From Corynebacterium sp. ACRPH (GTDB lineage Bacteria > Actinomycetota > Actinomycetes > Mycobacteriales > Mycobacteriaceae), in assembly GCF_022347285.1 (NCBI RefSeq), contig NZ_JAKRND010000012.1:19604-83603 (forward strand): a DNA stretch of 64,000 nucleotides. The letters are read 5' to 3'. A program made the translations under genes and the position numbers. Below, in pieces: positions 38,101 to 46,409 of the stretch (position 1 is the first letter of the stretch; the number at the start of each line of letters is the position of its first letter). A model generated the notes under the pieces. That model was not told the origin of the DNA. It saw only the letters and a program-made list of their open reading frames with translations, and made no database searches.

Positions 38101-40071
38101 GATGGAGTTCACCTTCGCGTTGAATCGGTCGTCGTGCGCGCGCAGCGCGTTGAGGATCTGCCACACAACCTTGAAACGGGTGTTGTCGTTCAACGCCTCC
38201 GACGGTGCTTTTCCGGGCGGGACTGCAACGGGGAGGATAATGTAGCCGTAATCCTTGCCCTCAGCCTTGCGCATCACACGCCCGACGGACTGCACGACAT
38301 CGACCATCGAGTTTCGCGGGTTGAAGAAGATCACCGAGTCCAGGCTGGGAACGTCCACGCCTTCGGAGAGGCAGCGGGCGTTGGTGAGGATGCGGGTTTC
38401 GTCCACGTCGATCGTTGCTTCGAGCCAGGCAATCTTGTTGCCGCGCTCCATCGCGTTCATGCTGCCATCGACGTGCTGAACTGCAACGGAGAGATCAAGA
38501 TTGTGTAGGGAGACGTCGTTCAGCGCAGCGTGCTCGCGCAACGCCTCTTGGTGGCTGGCGATAAGCCCCGGGTATGTCTCGGCGATCAGTTTCGAGGTCT
38601 TAATATCCTTCGCAAACGCAACGGTGCGGTGCATCGGTGCGGCGTTTTCCTCGAAGCCGCCTTTCTCGCCTTGCAGTTTGCCGGAGCGTTTTGCGAGTGC
38701 GTTCCACGCGCCAATCATGGCCGAGGCAGTGGTGAGGTTCATGCCTTCTTGCGTGCTGCGGGCCATTGCTTCCGCGGCGACGTCCTCATCCACAGTCATC
38801 ACGAGCACTCGATAGTCCGTGAGCAGACCCTTGTCCACGGCTTCACCGAAGCCGAGGCGGTGGAACTCTGGGCCGTAGATGGCTTCGTCGTCCATGGATG
38901 CCAGCTCGGCGGAGTGCTCTTCCGCTTTGGTTTTCACGGAGTCGTCGAAAAGCCTCGGCGTTGCGGTCATGTAGAGGCGGCGTGCGGACTTGATGTAGTC
39001 CTCGTCGTGGATACGCACGAAGTTGGACTCGTCCGCGCCAGCGAGGGTGACACCGGTGGTGCGGTGGGCCTCATCGCAGATGACGATGTCAAAGTCGTCC
39101 AGGCCGTTTTCCTGCGCATCGTGTACGGCGGGCAGGGACTGGTAGGTGGAGAAGACGACGTGTAGGCCGTCGCGGCGCTTGCCCTGAGCAAAGCGGGCGG
39201 CGATGTCTTTGCCCTCAGTGGAGACGGGCACTTCAAGATCGTAAGAAGCGATGTCCTCGGCCTGTCGGCTCGCCTTGTTGTCGGAGCAGACGGCGAAGCT
39301 CTTCAGATCCATGCGAGCCTGTGCGGTCCACTCGCGAAGTGTCTGCGCGAGCAGTGCAATGGACGGAACGAGGAAGAGCACACGGGCACGGCCACCGTTT
39401 TGCTCCGCGACCTGTTCGGCGAGGCGGAGCGAGGTGAAGGTTTTACCGGTGCCGCAGACCATGATGAGCTTGCCGCGGTCGTGGGTGTTGAACCCGGCCA
39501 TGACGTTTTCAATCGCCTGCTGCTGGTGTGGACGCGGCTCGAAGGTTTCGCGCCGGGTCAGGTGCACCTGTATTTCTGAGCCGGGGAAAACAACGTCCCA
39601 GTTCACCGGGGACTCCGCGATCTGGCTAAAACCGATGCGGCTGGTGGGGATCTGCTGGTTTTCTAACGCGTCCTCAGCGTTTTTCGACCACTTGTCGGTG
39701 GTGGAGATGATGTAGCGGTGCACGAAGTGCTCGACCTTCGACTCGGTTTCAAACGAGTGGCCGGAGGCCTCGAAGAACGAGTCGATGTTCTGCTTCTGGA
39801 TGCTGGTGGTCGGTTTGTAGAACTTGGCCTGGATGGCGACCCATCCGCTGTCGTCACGCCTGCGCGCCACCAAATCGATGCCGGTATCGGTTTTGCCGCC
39901 GTTGTAGCGCCACTTGTCCCAGCGATGCACCTCATCGAACTGCTCCGATAGCACCGGGTCGGTTTTGAAGAAGTTGACCATCAACTTCTCAAAGGCGGTT
40001 CCGTACTTGCCCTGGGGCTGGTTCTCACGGAGCTGCTCGAGGACTTCGCTGAAAGTAGACATGGGCATCAT
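35014..40071 (-). CDS. Single-chain type ISP restriction-modification enzyme
   Basis: One 1,685-residue chain combines nuclease, motor, methylase and target recognition, as in LlaGI and LlaBIII. Domains in order: Mrr-like nuclease (about 10-170, DTGIDLVARR then WVAIQAKFY); SF2 helicase (CGTGKTFTS near 204, ICDEAHRTTG near 332, QSVGRVMRKAEG); N6-adenine methylase (LDPFTGTGTFMV near 918, NVIVGNPPYSV near 1032); target-recognition region to about 1650. It methylates one adenine strand per site and cuts foreign DNA after translocation. The normal end seems to be near VETVRIVRGLEGL; 25-30 extra residues then run into the opposite gene. The ATG is 40071 or 40062; neither has a strong ribosome-binding site. 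Confidence 0.93.
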   Translation of the reverse strand: MMPMSTFSEVLEQLRENQPQGKYGTAFEKLMVNFFKTDPVLSEQFDEVHRWDKWRYNGGKTDTGIDLVARRRDDSGWVAIQAKFYKPTTSIQKQNIDSFFEASGHSFETESKVEHFVHRYIISTTDKWSKNAEDALENQQIPTSRIGFSQIAESPVNWDVVFPGSEIQVHLTRRETFEPRPHQQQAIENVMAGFNTHDRGKLIMVCGTGKTFTSLRLAEQVAEQNGGRARVLFLVPSIALLAQTLREWTAQARMDLKSFAVCSDNKASRQAEDIASYDLEVPVSTEGKDIAARFAQGKRRDGLHVVFSTYQSLPAVHDAQENGLDDFDIVICDEAHRTTGVTLAGADESNFVRIHDEDYIKSARRLYMTATPRLFDDSVKTKAEEHSAELASMDDEAIYGPEFHRLGFGEAVDKGLLTDYRVLVMTVDEDVAAEAMARSTQEGMNLTTASAMIGAWNALAKRSGKLQGEKGGFEENAAPMHRTVAFAKDIKTSKLIAETYPGLIASHQEALREHAALNDVSLHNLDLSVAVQHVDGSMNAMERGNKIAWLEATIDVDETRILTNARCLSEGVDVPSLDSVIFFNPRNSMVDVVQSVGRVMRKAEGKDYGYIILPVAVPPGKAPSEALNDNTRFKVVWQILNALRAHDDRFNAKVNSIGLNEQVELPIDVNHVTTKNEEELRKQAKAELDQNDANPGYESSTLTSEQVALFSLEKWQEAIYTKLVDKVGTRTYWEDWADDVAVIAENQITRIHKLLENASPKLQREFDRFVEGLRGNLNDSISENEAISMLSQHLITAPVFDALFSEHDFAAHNPVSQVMQRMVDALDDSNLDAETDSLEKFYASVRVRASEVTSASGKQQVIKELYERFFQKAFKRDADKLGIVYTPVEIVDFILRAADDVSKKHFGRGLSDESVHILDPFTGTGTFMVRLLQSGLIDPKDLARKYANELHATEIMLLAYYVAAVNIETTFNALQAEAAQREGLPEPEYIPFAGIALADTFQIHEEGDILDLTVFKNNNERIVRQKEAPINVIVGNPPYSVGQTSANDNNSNLKYPTLDARIAETYAAKSTATNKNSLYDSYLRAFRWATDRIGDQGVVAFVSNGGWIDGNTGDGARLSMAEDFTDMYVFNLRGNARTAGEQRRKEAGNVFDDGGRTTIAITIGVKDPNNSGFDLHYRDIGDYLSTSEKLAIVDTSTIENVDWQSIVPNQHGDWLNQRSDDFATWPVIGEKKDTPTMFFGTYTAGLKTGRDAWLYSSATGQLVENIGTHVANYRQAQELLRSEGFEEGKRGVDSLFAQHPELVDSTQGSWNRSLKQELARGTEITVDTDRVYTSLYRPFFKQRSYFAKELNDMVYQLPSMFPTQQHRNIGFVLTSPASHYPFALIATEFVPNLHALDTGQFFPRFTWAPVEASDGGLFGEGVSISEGESSIYGQIGEVVAGYVRKDNITDEIKALYRDALGADVTGDDIFHFVYGKLHDPNYREAYAADLKKLLPHIETPGTRAEFDKFALAGKELMDLHVGYEDVEPYLLDIAVKGDESDPDTWRVVKMKWARKKDPETGKNVNDVTKLIYNKRVTISGIPAEADEYMLGSRSALAWLIDRYQVKKDKASGIVNDPNDWADEVGNPRYIVHLVGKVTRVAVETVRIVRGLEGLGSTPPRSRPPRGAGPRASRCGSASTSWNRGA

Positions 40072-40196
40072 TTTGCCCGTAAACCTCGGCCGTTTTGGCT
40101 TAAGGGGTCTCTATTTCCCCCTGATGAGGTTGATCAGCGTCATCAATCCCGACTTCGCCGCGGTGAGGCCGGCTAGCAAGAACCCGAGTGCGAACA
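40072..40196 (-). other. Possible small membrane peptide in an overlapping frame
   Basis: Downstream of the next gene's stop, another minus-strand frame reads SFIAVVFALGFLLAGLTAAK and ends at a TAG near 40117. It is a clear hydrophobic helix. The frame continues upstream into the neighbouring gene without a good start codon. It may be the true C-terminus of that gene after a frameshift, or a separate small gene with a rare start. Otherwise this stretch is empty. Confidence 0.3.
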
Positions 40197-40625
40197 CTAC
40201 GGCGATGAACGACTTCGCGTCGGGGTTGGTTCTTTTGGGTCCGACTCGACATGGATCGCACGGCGCGTGCCGTGGCTCAACGCCACCGAGATCGCGCCAC
40301 GGTAGTCAGCAAGATCGGCAGGAACGATGAGCAGCTCAACTGCTTTCGTTGTTAGTCCGGGACGCTGGTCGGAGGGGTGGGTGAGGTTGTGGATTTGGAC
40401 AGACTGGTGCGCTAGCAAGGTGATCAACCAGATCACTTCACCAAGGCTGGCAGCCATGTCCTCCCTGTCTTCGAGTGCCTTGCCGAGGTTGTCGAGCTCT
40501 CCGTAGCGGGCGGCGATCTCGCGAGTCGCTTGCTGAGCAATCTCTTCCGGTTGATGGTGACCTGTACCAGGGTGTGGTGCTGTACGCGGTTGAGCACTAT
40601 TAGGTGTGCGGGAGGGGTGTGTCAT
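40197..40625 (-). CDS. Hypothetical protein
   Basis: From the ATG at 40625 the protein has about 142 residues. The N-terminus is Pro/His/Thr-rich and disordered. A helical region follows (EEIAQQATREIAARYGELDN, then SLGEVIWLITLLAHQSVQIH). A basic tail ends it. I do not recognise the family. It lies upstream of the type ISP gene on the same strand and could be transcribed with it. A frameshift near its end would attach the hydrophobic helix noted at 40072-40196. The ATG at 40646 is an alternative start. Confidence 0.5.
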   Translation of the reverse strand: MTHPSRTPNSAQPRTAPHPGTGHHQPEEIAQQATREIAARYGELDNLGKALEDREDMAASLGEVIWLITLLAHQSVQIHNLTHPSDQRPGLTTKAVELLIVPADLADYRGAISVALSHGTRRAIHVESDPKEPTPTRSRSSP

Positions 40626-40743
40626 TCCAGCTCGCGCGCTATCCACACCCCAGGCGCAGACGCAACCAGGTAGTCCGGGTTCGCGAATCCCCTGATTGCA
40701 AACCGGCCAGCAGAGAACCTTCTAGCCGGTGATCGTACACGGT

Positions 40744-41427
40744 TTAGTTGTTGGCAAGCTCCAGCACCGCTTCGCCAACACCCGCCGCGCTCGTTGGGTT
40801 CTGGCCGGTGATGAGCTTGCCGTCGACGACGACGTGCTTGGTCATCGGGATCTTCGCGGTGGTGTACTCGCCGGCCTGGGTGCGGAGTTTCTCTTCCAGG
40901 CTGAAGGGGACTTCCTCGGTGCGGCGGGCGAGTTTCTCTTCGGTCCAGGAGTAGCCGGTTGCGTGGCGGCCGTCGAGAAGCTTGGTGCCGTTGGCGAGGG
41001 TGACGTCGAGGAGACCGCACGGGCCGTGGCAGACCGCGGAGACGATCTTGTCGTTGTCGGCGAAGTAGGCGACGGCCTTTTTCACCGCGTCGTTGGAAAA
41101 GTCGAACATGGTGCCGTGGCCGCCGATGAGGAAGATGCCGGCGTAGTCGTCAAGGTTGACGTCCGCGATCGCTGGGGTGTCATCGAGTTGGTCCATGAAC
41201 TCGGGGTCCTCGTAGCGTTTGTTCGTGCCGCCAAGCTGGATCACCGGGGTTTTCAGGCTCACCGGGTCGATGGGGACGGCGCCGCCGTCGACGCTGGCGA
41301 GGGTGACCTCGTGGCCGGCTTCGGTGAGTACGTCGTAGAAGTGTGTGTACTCGCCGAGCCACATGCCGGTATGGATGCCGGAGTCGGTGTAGCGGTGGAC
41401 ACTGGTGGAAAGAGCAAGAAATTTCAT
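40744..41427 (-). CDS. DJ-1/PfpI family protein, Hsp31/glyoxalase III-like
   Basis: This 227-residue class I glutamine amidotransferase-like protein starts MKFLALSTSVHRYTDSGIHT. It has the GIFLIGGHGTMFDF segment and the nucleophile elbow VSAVCHGPCGLL, with the reactive cysteine in AVCHG. Hsp31-type members detoxify methylglyoxal to lactate without glutathione or act as holding chaperones. All catalytic-region motifs are present. I start at 41427; the longer frame to 41556 has no support. It lies inside island 2, between the restriction genes and the IS cluster, and may be cargo or a piece of core sequence. Confidence 0.85.
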   Translation of the reverse strand: MKFLALSTSVHRYTDSGIHTGMWLGEYTHFYDVLTEAGHEVTLASVDGGAVPIDPVSLKTPVIQLGGTNKRYEDPEFMDQLDDTPAIADVNLDDYAGIFLIGGHGTMFDFSNDAVKKAVAYFADNDKIVSAVCHGPCGLLDVTLANGTKLLDGRHATGYSWTEEKLARRTEEVPFSLEEKLRTQAGEYTTAKIPMTKHVVVDGKLITGQNPTSAAGVGEAVLELANN

Positions 41428-41469
41428 ACAACCATTATGCGTGTGTGAACGCGTCGTATAGTTTGCGTA

Positions 41470-41992
41470 TGACAGACAGCACACCGGTGCGCAGCACCAC
41501 CCCAGTGGTGGAGAACCTGGGCATCGACATTGTCCCCGCCGTCGCGGCACCCCCAACCAACCGTCTCAAACGCCTCAAATACTCGAGTTTTCATCGCAGT
41601 AAGCCACTTCTGGCACCACAGGCTCCTTGCCGACAAACGCTGAAATGGGGAGCATTGCAGCTTGTGGTTCATACTGCTCGGCTGTCTCAGCGATCTTAGT
41701 CGCGTGCTCGATTTTCGTACAATGCGCCGACACACTTTAGCAATCCCCCGCCGAGGGATAGCGGCAACTGAAATAAGCAACGCGCCCCGTCACGAGATGC
41801 TCACCGATGCCGCCACCCCCACGTTGTTCGCTTACTCCCCTTTCTCGAACTCAACGTTCGCGAAGTAATCCGAGTGGGCACTGACCTTGTCTCCCACGTC
41901 GTGGTTGTGTACAACCGGGTCGTCGCCCGGGATACCAGTGAATCCCACTGCCTTCTTGCCCAACATGGCTGCCGAGTACAGAAGTTTGAGGA
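41470..41992. pseudogene. Stretch of gene fragments beside an IS3 element
   Basis: Three coding-like pieces remain. (1) Plus strand from the ATG at 41470, MTDSTPVRSTTPVVENLGID and about 23 more residues, then loss of coding character. (2) Minus strand about 41584-41730, including AETAEQYEPQAAMLPISAF, ending in a stop. (3) Minus strand about 41837-41992, including YSAAMLGKKAVGFTGIPGDD and ending NVEFEKGE, cut at its 5' side by the IS. I cannot identify any of them. They look like leftovers of several deletions. Confidence 0.4.
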
Positions 41993-42029
41993 CGGGCCCG
42001 AACCCCGGAAAGTGGACACGGGGATTTAA

Positions 42030-42929
42030 TCAAGATGCGATCGTAAGTGTAGCTGATCCGGCGGCTTCGAAGGCGTTCGGCGAGCGATAGCCGCACCACG
42101 AGTGCAAGCGCTTGGTGTTGTAGCGCGTGCACCACCGGAACACCTCCCGACGACACACGAACTGACTTGGGAAAACGGACTCGTCCTGAAGGACTTCCCG
42201 TTTCAGCGTGGCGTTGAACGACTCCGCCAACGAGTTGTCCGTGCTCGTCCCGATTGCTCCCATCGACTGGGTGAGACCGAATCGTTCACACAGCTTCCGG
42301 TATTGCCCAGAGGTATAGACGCTGCCATGATCGGAGTGGAAAATCGCCCCGTCAAGGTTGCCTCGGACCCCGTGGGCCATCGTGAGGGCTTCTTCGACCA
42401 ACTCCGTGCGCATGTAGTCGGCGATCGCGAAACCGGTCAACTGCCGCGAATAGCAGTCGATGACGGTTGCCAGGTACATATTCGACCCGTCCGCGATTGG
42501 CAGGTACGTGATATCGCCGACGTAGATAGTGTTCGGTTTCTCCACGGTGAACCGGCGTTTCAGCAGGTCGGGCAACTTCGGAGCCCGTTTCGCAGACACG
42601 GTGGTCTTCACCCGGCGCTTTTTGGTGTAGCCGAACAGGCCCATCTGGCGCATCAACCTGGCGGTGCGCTTGTGATTGAGAAGGTCGTCGTTGGCTAGAT
42701 CGGAGTTGATGGCCGCCGTCACGCGTTTCGCCCCGTAACAGCCGTTCTCGGCCGTGAACACGGCCTTGATCCTCGCTCCCAGCACCGCGTCGTCAAGGAC
42801 GCGTCGCCGGCGGGCAGAAGCAGCAGATTTCCATTTGTAATACGAGGACCGGTTGATCTTCAAAACCTCACATAACCGCTTGACCTCGTAGAGGCCTCGG
42901 TTGTCATCAACGAACCGGAAGCGGTTCAC
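42030..42929 (-). CDS. IS3-family transposase OrfB
   Basis: The 299-residue catalytic subunit has an HTH_21 region (ENGCYGAKRVTAAINSD). DDE residues are in YVGDITYLPI, AIFHSDHGSVYTSGQ and STDNSLAESFNATLKRE. The start overlaps the end of orfA by four bases. The frame is intact. It differs clearly from the OrfB at 19166, so it belongs to another IS3 subgroup. Confidence 0.9.
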   Translation of the reverse strand: MNRFRFVDDNRGLYEVKRLCEVLKINRSSYYKWKSAASARRRRVLDDAVLGARIKAVFTAENGCYGAKRVTAAINSDLANDDLLNHKRTARLMRQMGLFGYTKKRRVKTTVSAKRAPKLPDLLKRRFTVEKPNTIYVGDITYLPIADGSNMYLATVIDCYSRQLTGFAIADYMRTELVEEALTMAHGVRGNLDGAIFHSDHGSVYTSGQYRKLCERFGLTQSMGAIGTSTDNSLAESFNATLKREVLQDESVFPSQFVCRREVFRWCTRYNTKRLHSWCGYRSPNAFEAAGSATLTIAS

Positions 42930-43285
42930 CAGTTCGTCTCTTCCGCGAAATATTTGGCCGCCTTGCGGAGGATCTCTCGCTCCTCCCGGAGCTTGGCGTT
43001 TTCGCGTTCCAGCACGCGGATGCGTTCGGCGTCGGAGAGTCCTTCAGCAGGCGTGCGTGTGCTGTTGGCAGCGGCAATGGGGCTGGCGACTTTTTCACCG
43101 TTGGCGTTGGTTTTGGTGCCGGTGCCGAAGGCGTCGAGCCAGGTGCGCAGGGAGTTGCGGTTGACCCCGAGATCGGAGGCGATCGCGTTGAGCGTTGCTC
43201 CGGGGGTCGACTCGTACAACGAGACTGCGTCGCGCTTGAACTGCTCGGTGTAGGTCTTGCGTGGCATGGTGGAAAGGTACCTCAC
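42926..43285 (-). CDS. IS3-family transposase OrfA
   Basis: The 119-residue OrfA starts MPRKTYTEQFKRDAVSLYES and has a helix-turn-helix (LNAIASDLGVNRNSLRTWLD) and a coiled-coil helix (IRVLERENAKLREEREILRK). It binds the element ends and, fused to OrfB by -1 frameshifting, forms the transposase. It overlaps orfB by four bases. Confidence 0.9.
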   Translation of the reverse strand: MRYLSTMPRKTYTEQFKRDAVSLYESTPGATLNAIASDLGVNRNSLRTWLDAFGTGTKTNANGEKVASPIAAANSTRTPAEGLSDAERIRVLERENAKLREEREILRKAAKYFAEETNW

Positions 43286-43338
43286 TTCCCCAGCGAGATG
43301 CTGGTTTCAGCGTGTCCACCACCAGGGGGTCAGGTCCA

Positions 43339-43494
43339 GGCTTGCAACATGCCCCGAACTAGGTCGTTGGCATCCGTTGTCGACGTGCCTAGGTCATCAA
43401 TCAGTTTCGCGATTTCAGGGTTAGCAAGCAGCTTCTTTTCAATCGCATCAATCTTGGCCTTATCAGCCGGATCTCGCAGTGCCACAGTAGTCAT
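43339..43494 (-). pseudogene. N-terminal fragment of an IS256-family transposase
   Basis: From the ATG at 43494 (AAGGAG about 10 bases upstream) this encodes MTTVALRDPADKAKIDAIEK and goes on to DANDLVRGMLQA, typical for the start of IS256/Mutator transposases. It is then cut by the IS3 element at 43338. The remaining about 350 residues are not on the other side of that element. Confidence 0.65.
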
Positions 43495-43673
43495 TCTGGT
43501 CTATCTCCTTATGCAGGTTGGGAACCCACACACAAACCATCAGACACTCTCGACCCGACCCAGGCGGCACGAGGTCTCACAGTAATGTGGATGCCAGCGC
43601 AAGTATGTCCGACCACCCAGCGATGAAGCGTAAATAATCCAACTTTCTACTCATCGCTAGGAGGCACCAACTC

Positions 43674-44411
43674 ATGGCCTATGACTTCGTCATTGGCATG
43701 GACGTCGGCAAATACTTCCACCACGCCTGCGTCCTCGATCCCCAAGGCAGACAAGTCCTAACCAAACGCATCAACCAGCACGAAGGCTCGCTACGCAAAC
43801 TCTTCAGCACATACCTGGCCAATGACGCCAAGGTCCTTATCGTCGTCGATCAGCCCAACAATATCGGCAGGCTAACCGTCGCAGTCGCCCAAGCAATGGG
43901 AGCCGACGTTCGCTACCTCCCCGGGCTTGCCATGCGACAGCTTTCACGGATCCACGTCGGCAACTCCAAAACCGATGTACGCGACGCCTACGTCATCGCC
44001 CATGCCGGTCTCAACCTTCCGGATGCCTTGCGTAGCGTCGACCGCGTTGAGAAAGTCTTCCTCCAGCTGAAAGTCCTCAACGGCATCGACGAAGACCTCG
44101 CCCGGGCCTACACACGCCTGATCAACCAGATGCGATCCGCACTCGTAGGAACCTACCCCGCATTCGAACATGTCCTGCGTGGACAGATGATTCACCGCAA
44201 ATGGATCCTCCACCTACTTGCGAAATACGGTGGCCCCACCAAGACTCGACGCGTCGGCAAAGCACGCCTAGCAGCAGCCTTCGCACGCAGTCACAAGGCA
44301 CGTAATCCTGAGCCAGCTTCAACCCCGCAAACCGCCTTCAAGTACAGAGCCAGACCCAAGCAAGCAAGATCGGAATTTCAAACTCTCGAAGCTGTCTGGT
44401 CCCGGCCGTAA
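43674..44411 (+). pseudogene. Truncated IS110-family transposase
   Basis: The 245-residue frame starts with the DEDD-type transposase domain: FVIGMDVGKYFHHACVLD with the first aspartate, VLIVVDQPNN, and the paired aspartates in SKTDVRDAYVIAHAG. The helical region follows. Family members are about 400 residues and end in a Transposase_20 domain with a catalytic serine. Here homology stops near KARNPEPAS and the tail is unrelated. It is not a working transposase. Confidence 0.75.
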
Positions 44412-44433
44412 TTAGTCCAGGAGACGAAGAATT

Positions 44434-45300
44434 CTATAGCCGAGCATTGCGCACATACTCGGTGTAGTCGGTGTCCGACCGGTGACCGGGTACGATTTGT
44501 CGCAGCAGCAAATCGGCCAAAAGCAGAATCGAATAGTAATCTCGCGTGTCAAAATAGTTCTTGAAAAACCGCGATTCAAAGTCACCTCCAGGCGCCAACA
44601 GGTCTGCACCTAGCCGATGAACATAAATATGCCTATCGTCGCTACACTCACCGAATGCTGAAAGGGCCGTTTCTATCACATTTTCTGCTTCGGCTTTATT
44701 CATTGGTTCGCTGAAGCCGGAATTAGGTCCTAAGAGCTCTGCCGACCGCATCCACTCATAGAGCGAGTCAGCTAAATTAACACCGACTAGATTTTCCGCA
44801 AGGCTTTCTACAGCGTAGCGACCCTGGAAATTAACTCTCGCTAACAATTTATCGACGACTGTACGAATCATTCCCTGAGCATAGATCGTATCTCGTCCTA
44901 GCTCACGGTCGTTCTTAATCGCCTCCTCGAGTTCCGACATCTTTTTTAAGGCGTCTTTTCGAGGCGTTTGTGGCAAGGAATGCTTGAGAGAGTTCTCCAT
45001 CTCTGCTGTAAAGGAATTATCCCAGATGGATTTACAAACTAGATCCGCAACAAGGCCCTTCAAAAATGCATCAAACGCTCCAACTGCCGCTACAGTCGAG
45101 AACATTGAAATGTCACGAGCCAACACAGTTTCCCAACCTTGGTTCGCAAAACCGTAACCGTATTCGGCGGCCGGTGCGTTTCCAATCAACCCCCTCGGAA
45201 TTTCCGGATTCAAGTAACACGCCGACATATTCAACGCTCGTTGCAGGCCGAATTCTAGGACGCGACGTCGCGGAAGCAACGAAGAGTAAAGATCATCCAT
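44434..45300 (-). CDS. HEPN-like protein, partner of a ParA-like ATPase
   Basis: The 288-residue, mostly helical protein shows two features of HEPN ribonucleases of the RiboL-PSP/MAE_28990 kind. An early helix, STVAAVGAFDAFLKGLVADL (about 68-87), corresponds to the 'hxxxFExFhRdL' helix. A late motif, DDRHIYVHRLGA, contains R223 and H228, an R-x4-H motif expected to be catalytic. HEPN proteins of this sort cut RNA and act as toxins or abortive-infection effectors. Its ATG is five bases after the ParA-like stop, so the two are co-translated. The DNA is AT-rich compared with the core, and IS remnants flank the pair. The family call is an inference from motifs and needs a profile search. Confidence 0.6.
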   Translation of the reverse strand: MDDLYSSLLPRRRVLEFGLQRALNMSACYLNPEIPRGLIGNAPAAEYGYGFANQGWETVLARDISMFSTVAAVGAFDAFLKGLVADLVCKSIWDNSFTAEMENSLKHSLPQTPRKDALKKMSELEEAIKNDRELGRDTIYAQGMIRTVVDKLLARVNFQGRYAVESLAENLVGVNLADSLYEWMRSAELLGPNSGFSEPMNKAEAENVIETALSAFGECSDDRHIYVHRLGADLLAPGGDFESRFFKNYFDTRDYYSILLLADLLLRQIVPGHRSDTDYTEYVRNARL

Positions 45301-45305
45301 CTTAT

Positions 45306-46349
45306 CTACTTAGTCAACTCGAGAACTCGTTCAGCCAGTTCCGTAAAGACCGTATCAAATTGCTCAATGGTCTCCAGCTGAGTCTCTGCGGCCTTCCCCC
45401 AAGTAAGCAAGTCTTCCTTTTGCAACTTGAACGTAGGTTTCTGTTGATCCTGAGAAACCGCGATCAGAGTATTGAAATCCGAGACTTGGGCTAGCTTAAA
45501 TTCATCCATAACCTCTTCATAGCGCTCCTGGTCCAGCGCCATATCAACCTTTGCGAGGTTTGGATACAGCGATTTAGCTATAGCTATTTCAAGCTGGTGG
45601 AAAAATACCTTGAATGCAGCGGTGGGAACTCCGTTTCGGTTCTTATATTTCTGAATAATTGTTCCCAAAAACTTGGGAGTTTTGGGAACGAATTTATAAA
45701 GAATATCCTCATCATCATAAATTCCAAAGGCCTTTGTTTTATCAGCCCACGCCTTCCACTCAGGCAAAGTTCTCGCCAGACTCTCTAGCGCCATCACGGA
45801 GAAAATGTCGGGCATGGTCGGAACGATAAAGAAATCCGAAGACATCAGATTAACGCGGTTGACTGCGCCGAAGCTCGGGCTCATGTCAAGCAAGATATAG
45901 TCAGCGTCGTAACGCTTAGCAATAAGCGCGTACAGATGAGAAAAACTGCCCGGAAGATTCTGCATAGCCGGCATTGAAGAACCTACGCTCAGAGCTGTTG
46001 CGAGCTGGGTTTCGATTTCTGCCATCTTCACATTTCCAGGAAGTAACCAGAAGTTGTCTATCCCTTCCACTGGCACCAGATCCGGTGTTAGAACTTCTGA
46101 CCCCAAACTCTTCATTACTGGCAACAGTGACTTGTGCACATCTGGTTCTTCCCTCTGCTTCTCCGAACCATTAACAAGGTCAATTCCGTTTGTGACCAAG
46201 CACAGCCCCGTCAGATTACACTGCGGATCGAGGTCGACAGCCACAACCCGTTTCCCCATTTCCGCGAGCTTCCACCCGATGTGGTAACAGCTAGTGGTCT
46301 TGCTGACGCCGCCTTTATTATTGAAAAATGCGATCACTTTCGTGTCCAT
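45306..46349 (-). CDS. ParA/MinD-like ATPase, likely sensor or regulator of the HEPN-like protein
   Basis: This 347-residue SIMIBI-class ATPase has the deviant Walker A NNKGGVSKTTS (signature lysine K12, catalytic K17), VVAVDLDPQCNLTGL (D39, D41) and the Walker B/switch YILLDMSPSFGAV (D155). I start at 46349 because GGAG lies 8-9 bases upstream. Plasmid partition ParA proteins have a ParB gene next to them; here the only downstream gene is a HEPN-like protein and there is no ParB or parS-like repeat. The region is low in GC (about 40% in places). The context suggests a mobile two-gene defence or toxin system rather than partition. Confidence 0.85.
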   Translation of the reverse strand: MDTKVIAFFNNKGGVSKTTSCYHIGWKLAEMGKRVVAVDLDPQCNLTGLCLVTNGIDLVNGSEKQREEPDVHKSLLPVMKSLGSEVLTPDLVPVEGIDNFWLLPGNVKMAEIETQLATALSVGSSMPAMQNLPGSFSHLYALIAKRYDADYILLDMSPSFGAVNRVNLMSSDFFIVPTMPDIFSVMALESLARTLPEWKAWADKTKAFGIYDDEDILYKFVPKTPKFLGTIIQKYKNRNGVPTAAFKVFFHQLEIAIAKSLYPNLAKVDMALDQERYEEVMDEFKLAQVSDFNTLIAVSQDQQKPTFKLQKEDLLTWGKAAETQLETIEQFDTVFTELAERVLELTK

Positions 46350-46409
46350 GAGATTTCTCCAGATCTTCAATGCTTGACTACCCATACTACTTTTACCAAA
46401 GTTTCTGGC

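Larger units (their letters stand above)
41994..43338 (-). mobile_element. IS3-family insertion sequence (second type)
   Basis: About 1,345 bp with imperfect inverted ends. Inward from the left: GGGCCCGAACCCC... to GTGGACACG (41994-42020). Inward from the right: GGACCTGACCCCC... to GTGGACACG. The last nine bases of each are identical. It contains intact orfA and orfB on the minus strand. It is inserted in an IS256-type transposase gene on the right and meets an unrelated fragment on the left, so no target repeat is expected. Confidence 0.8.

Noticed and set aside
45306..46349. Plasmid partition (parA of an integrated plasmid)
   Set aside because: No parB, no centromere-like repeats and no replication gene nearby; the only coupled gene is the HEPN-like protein.
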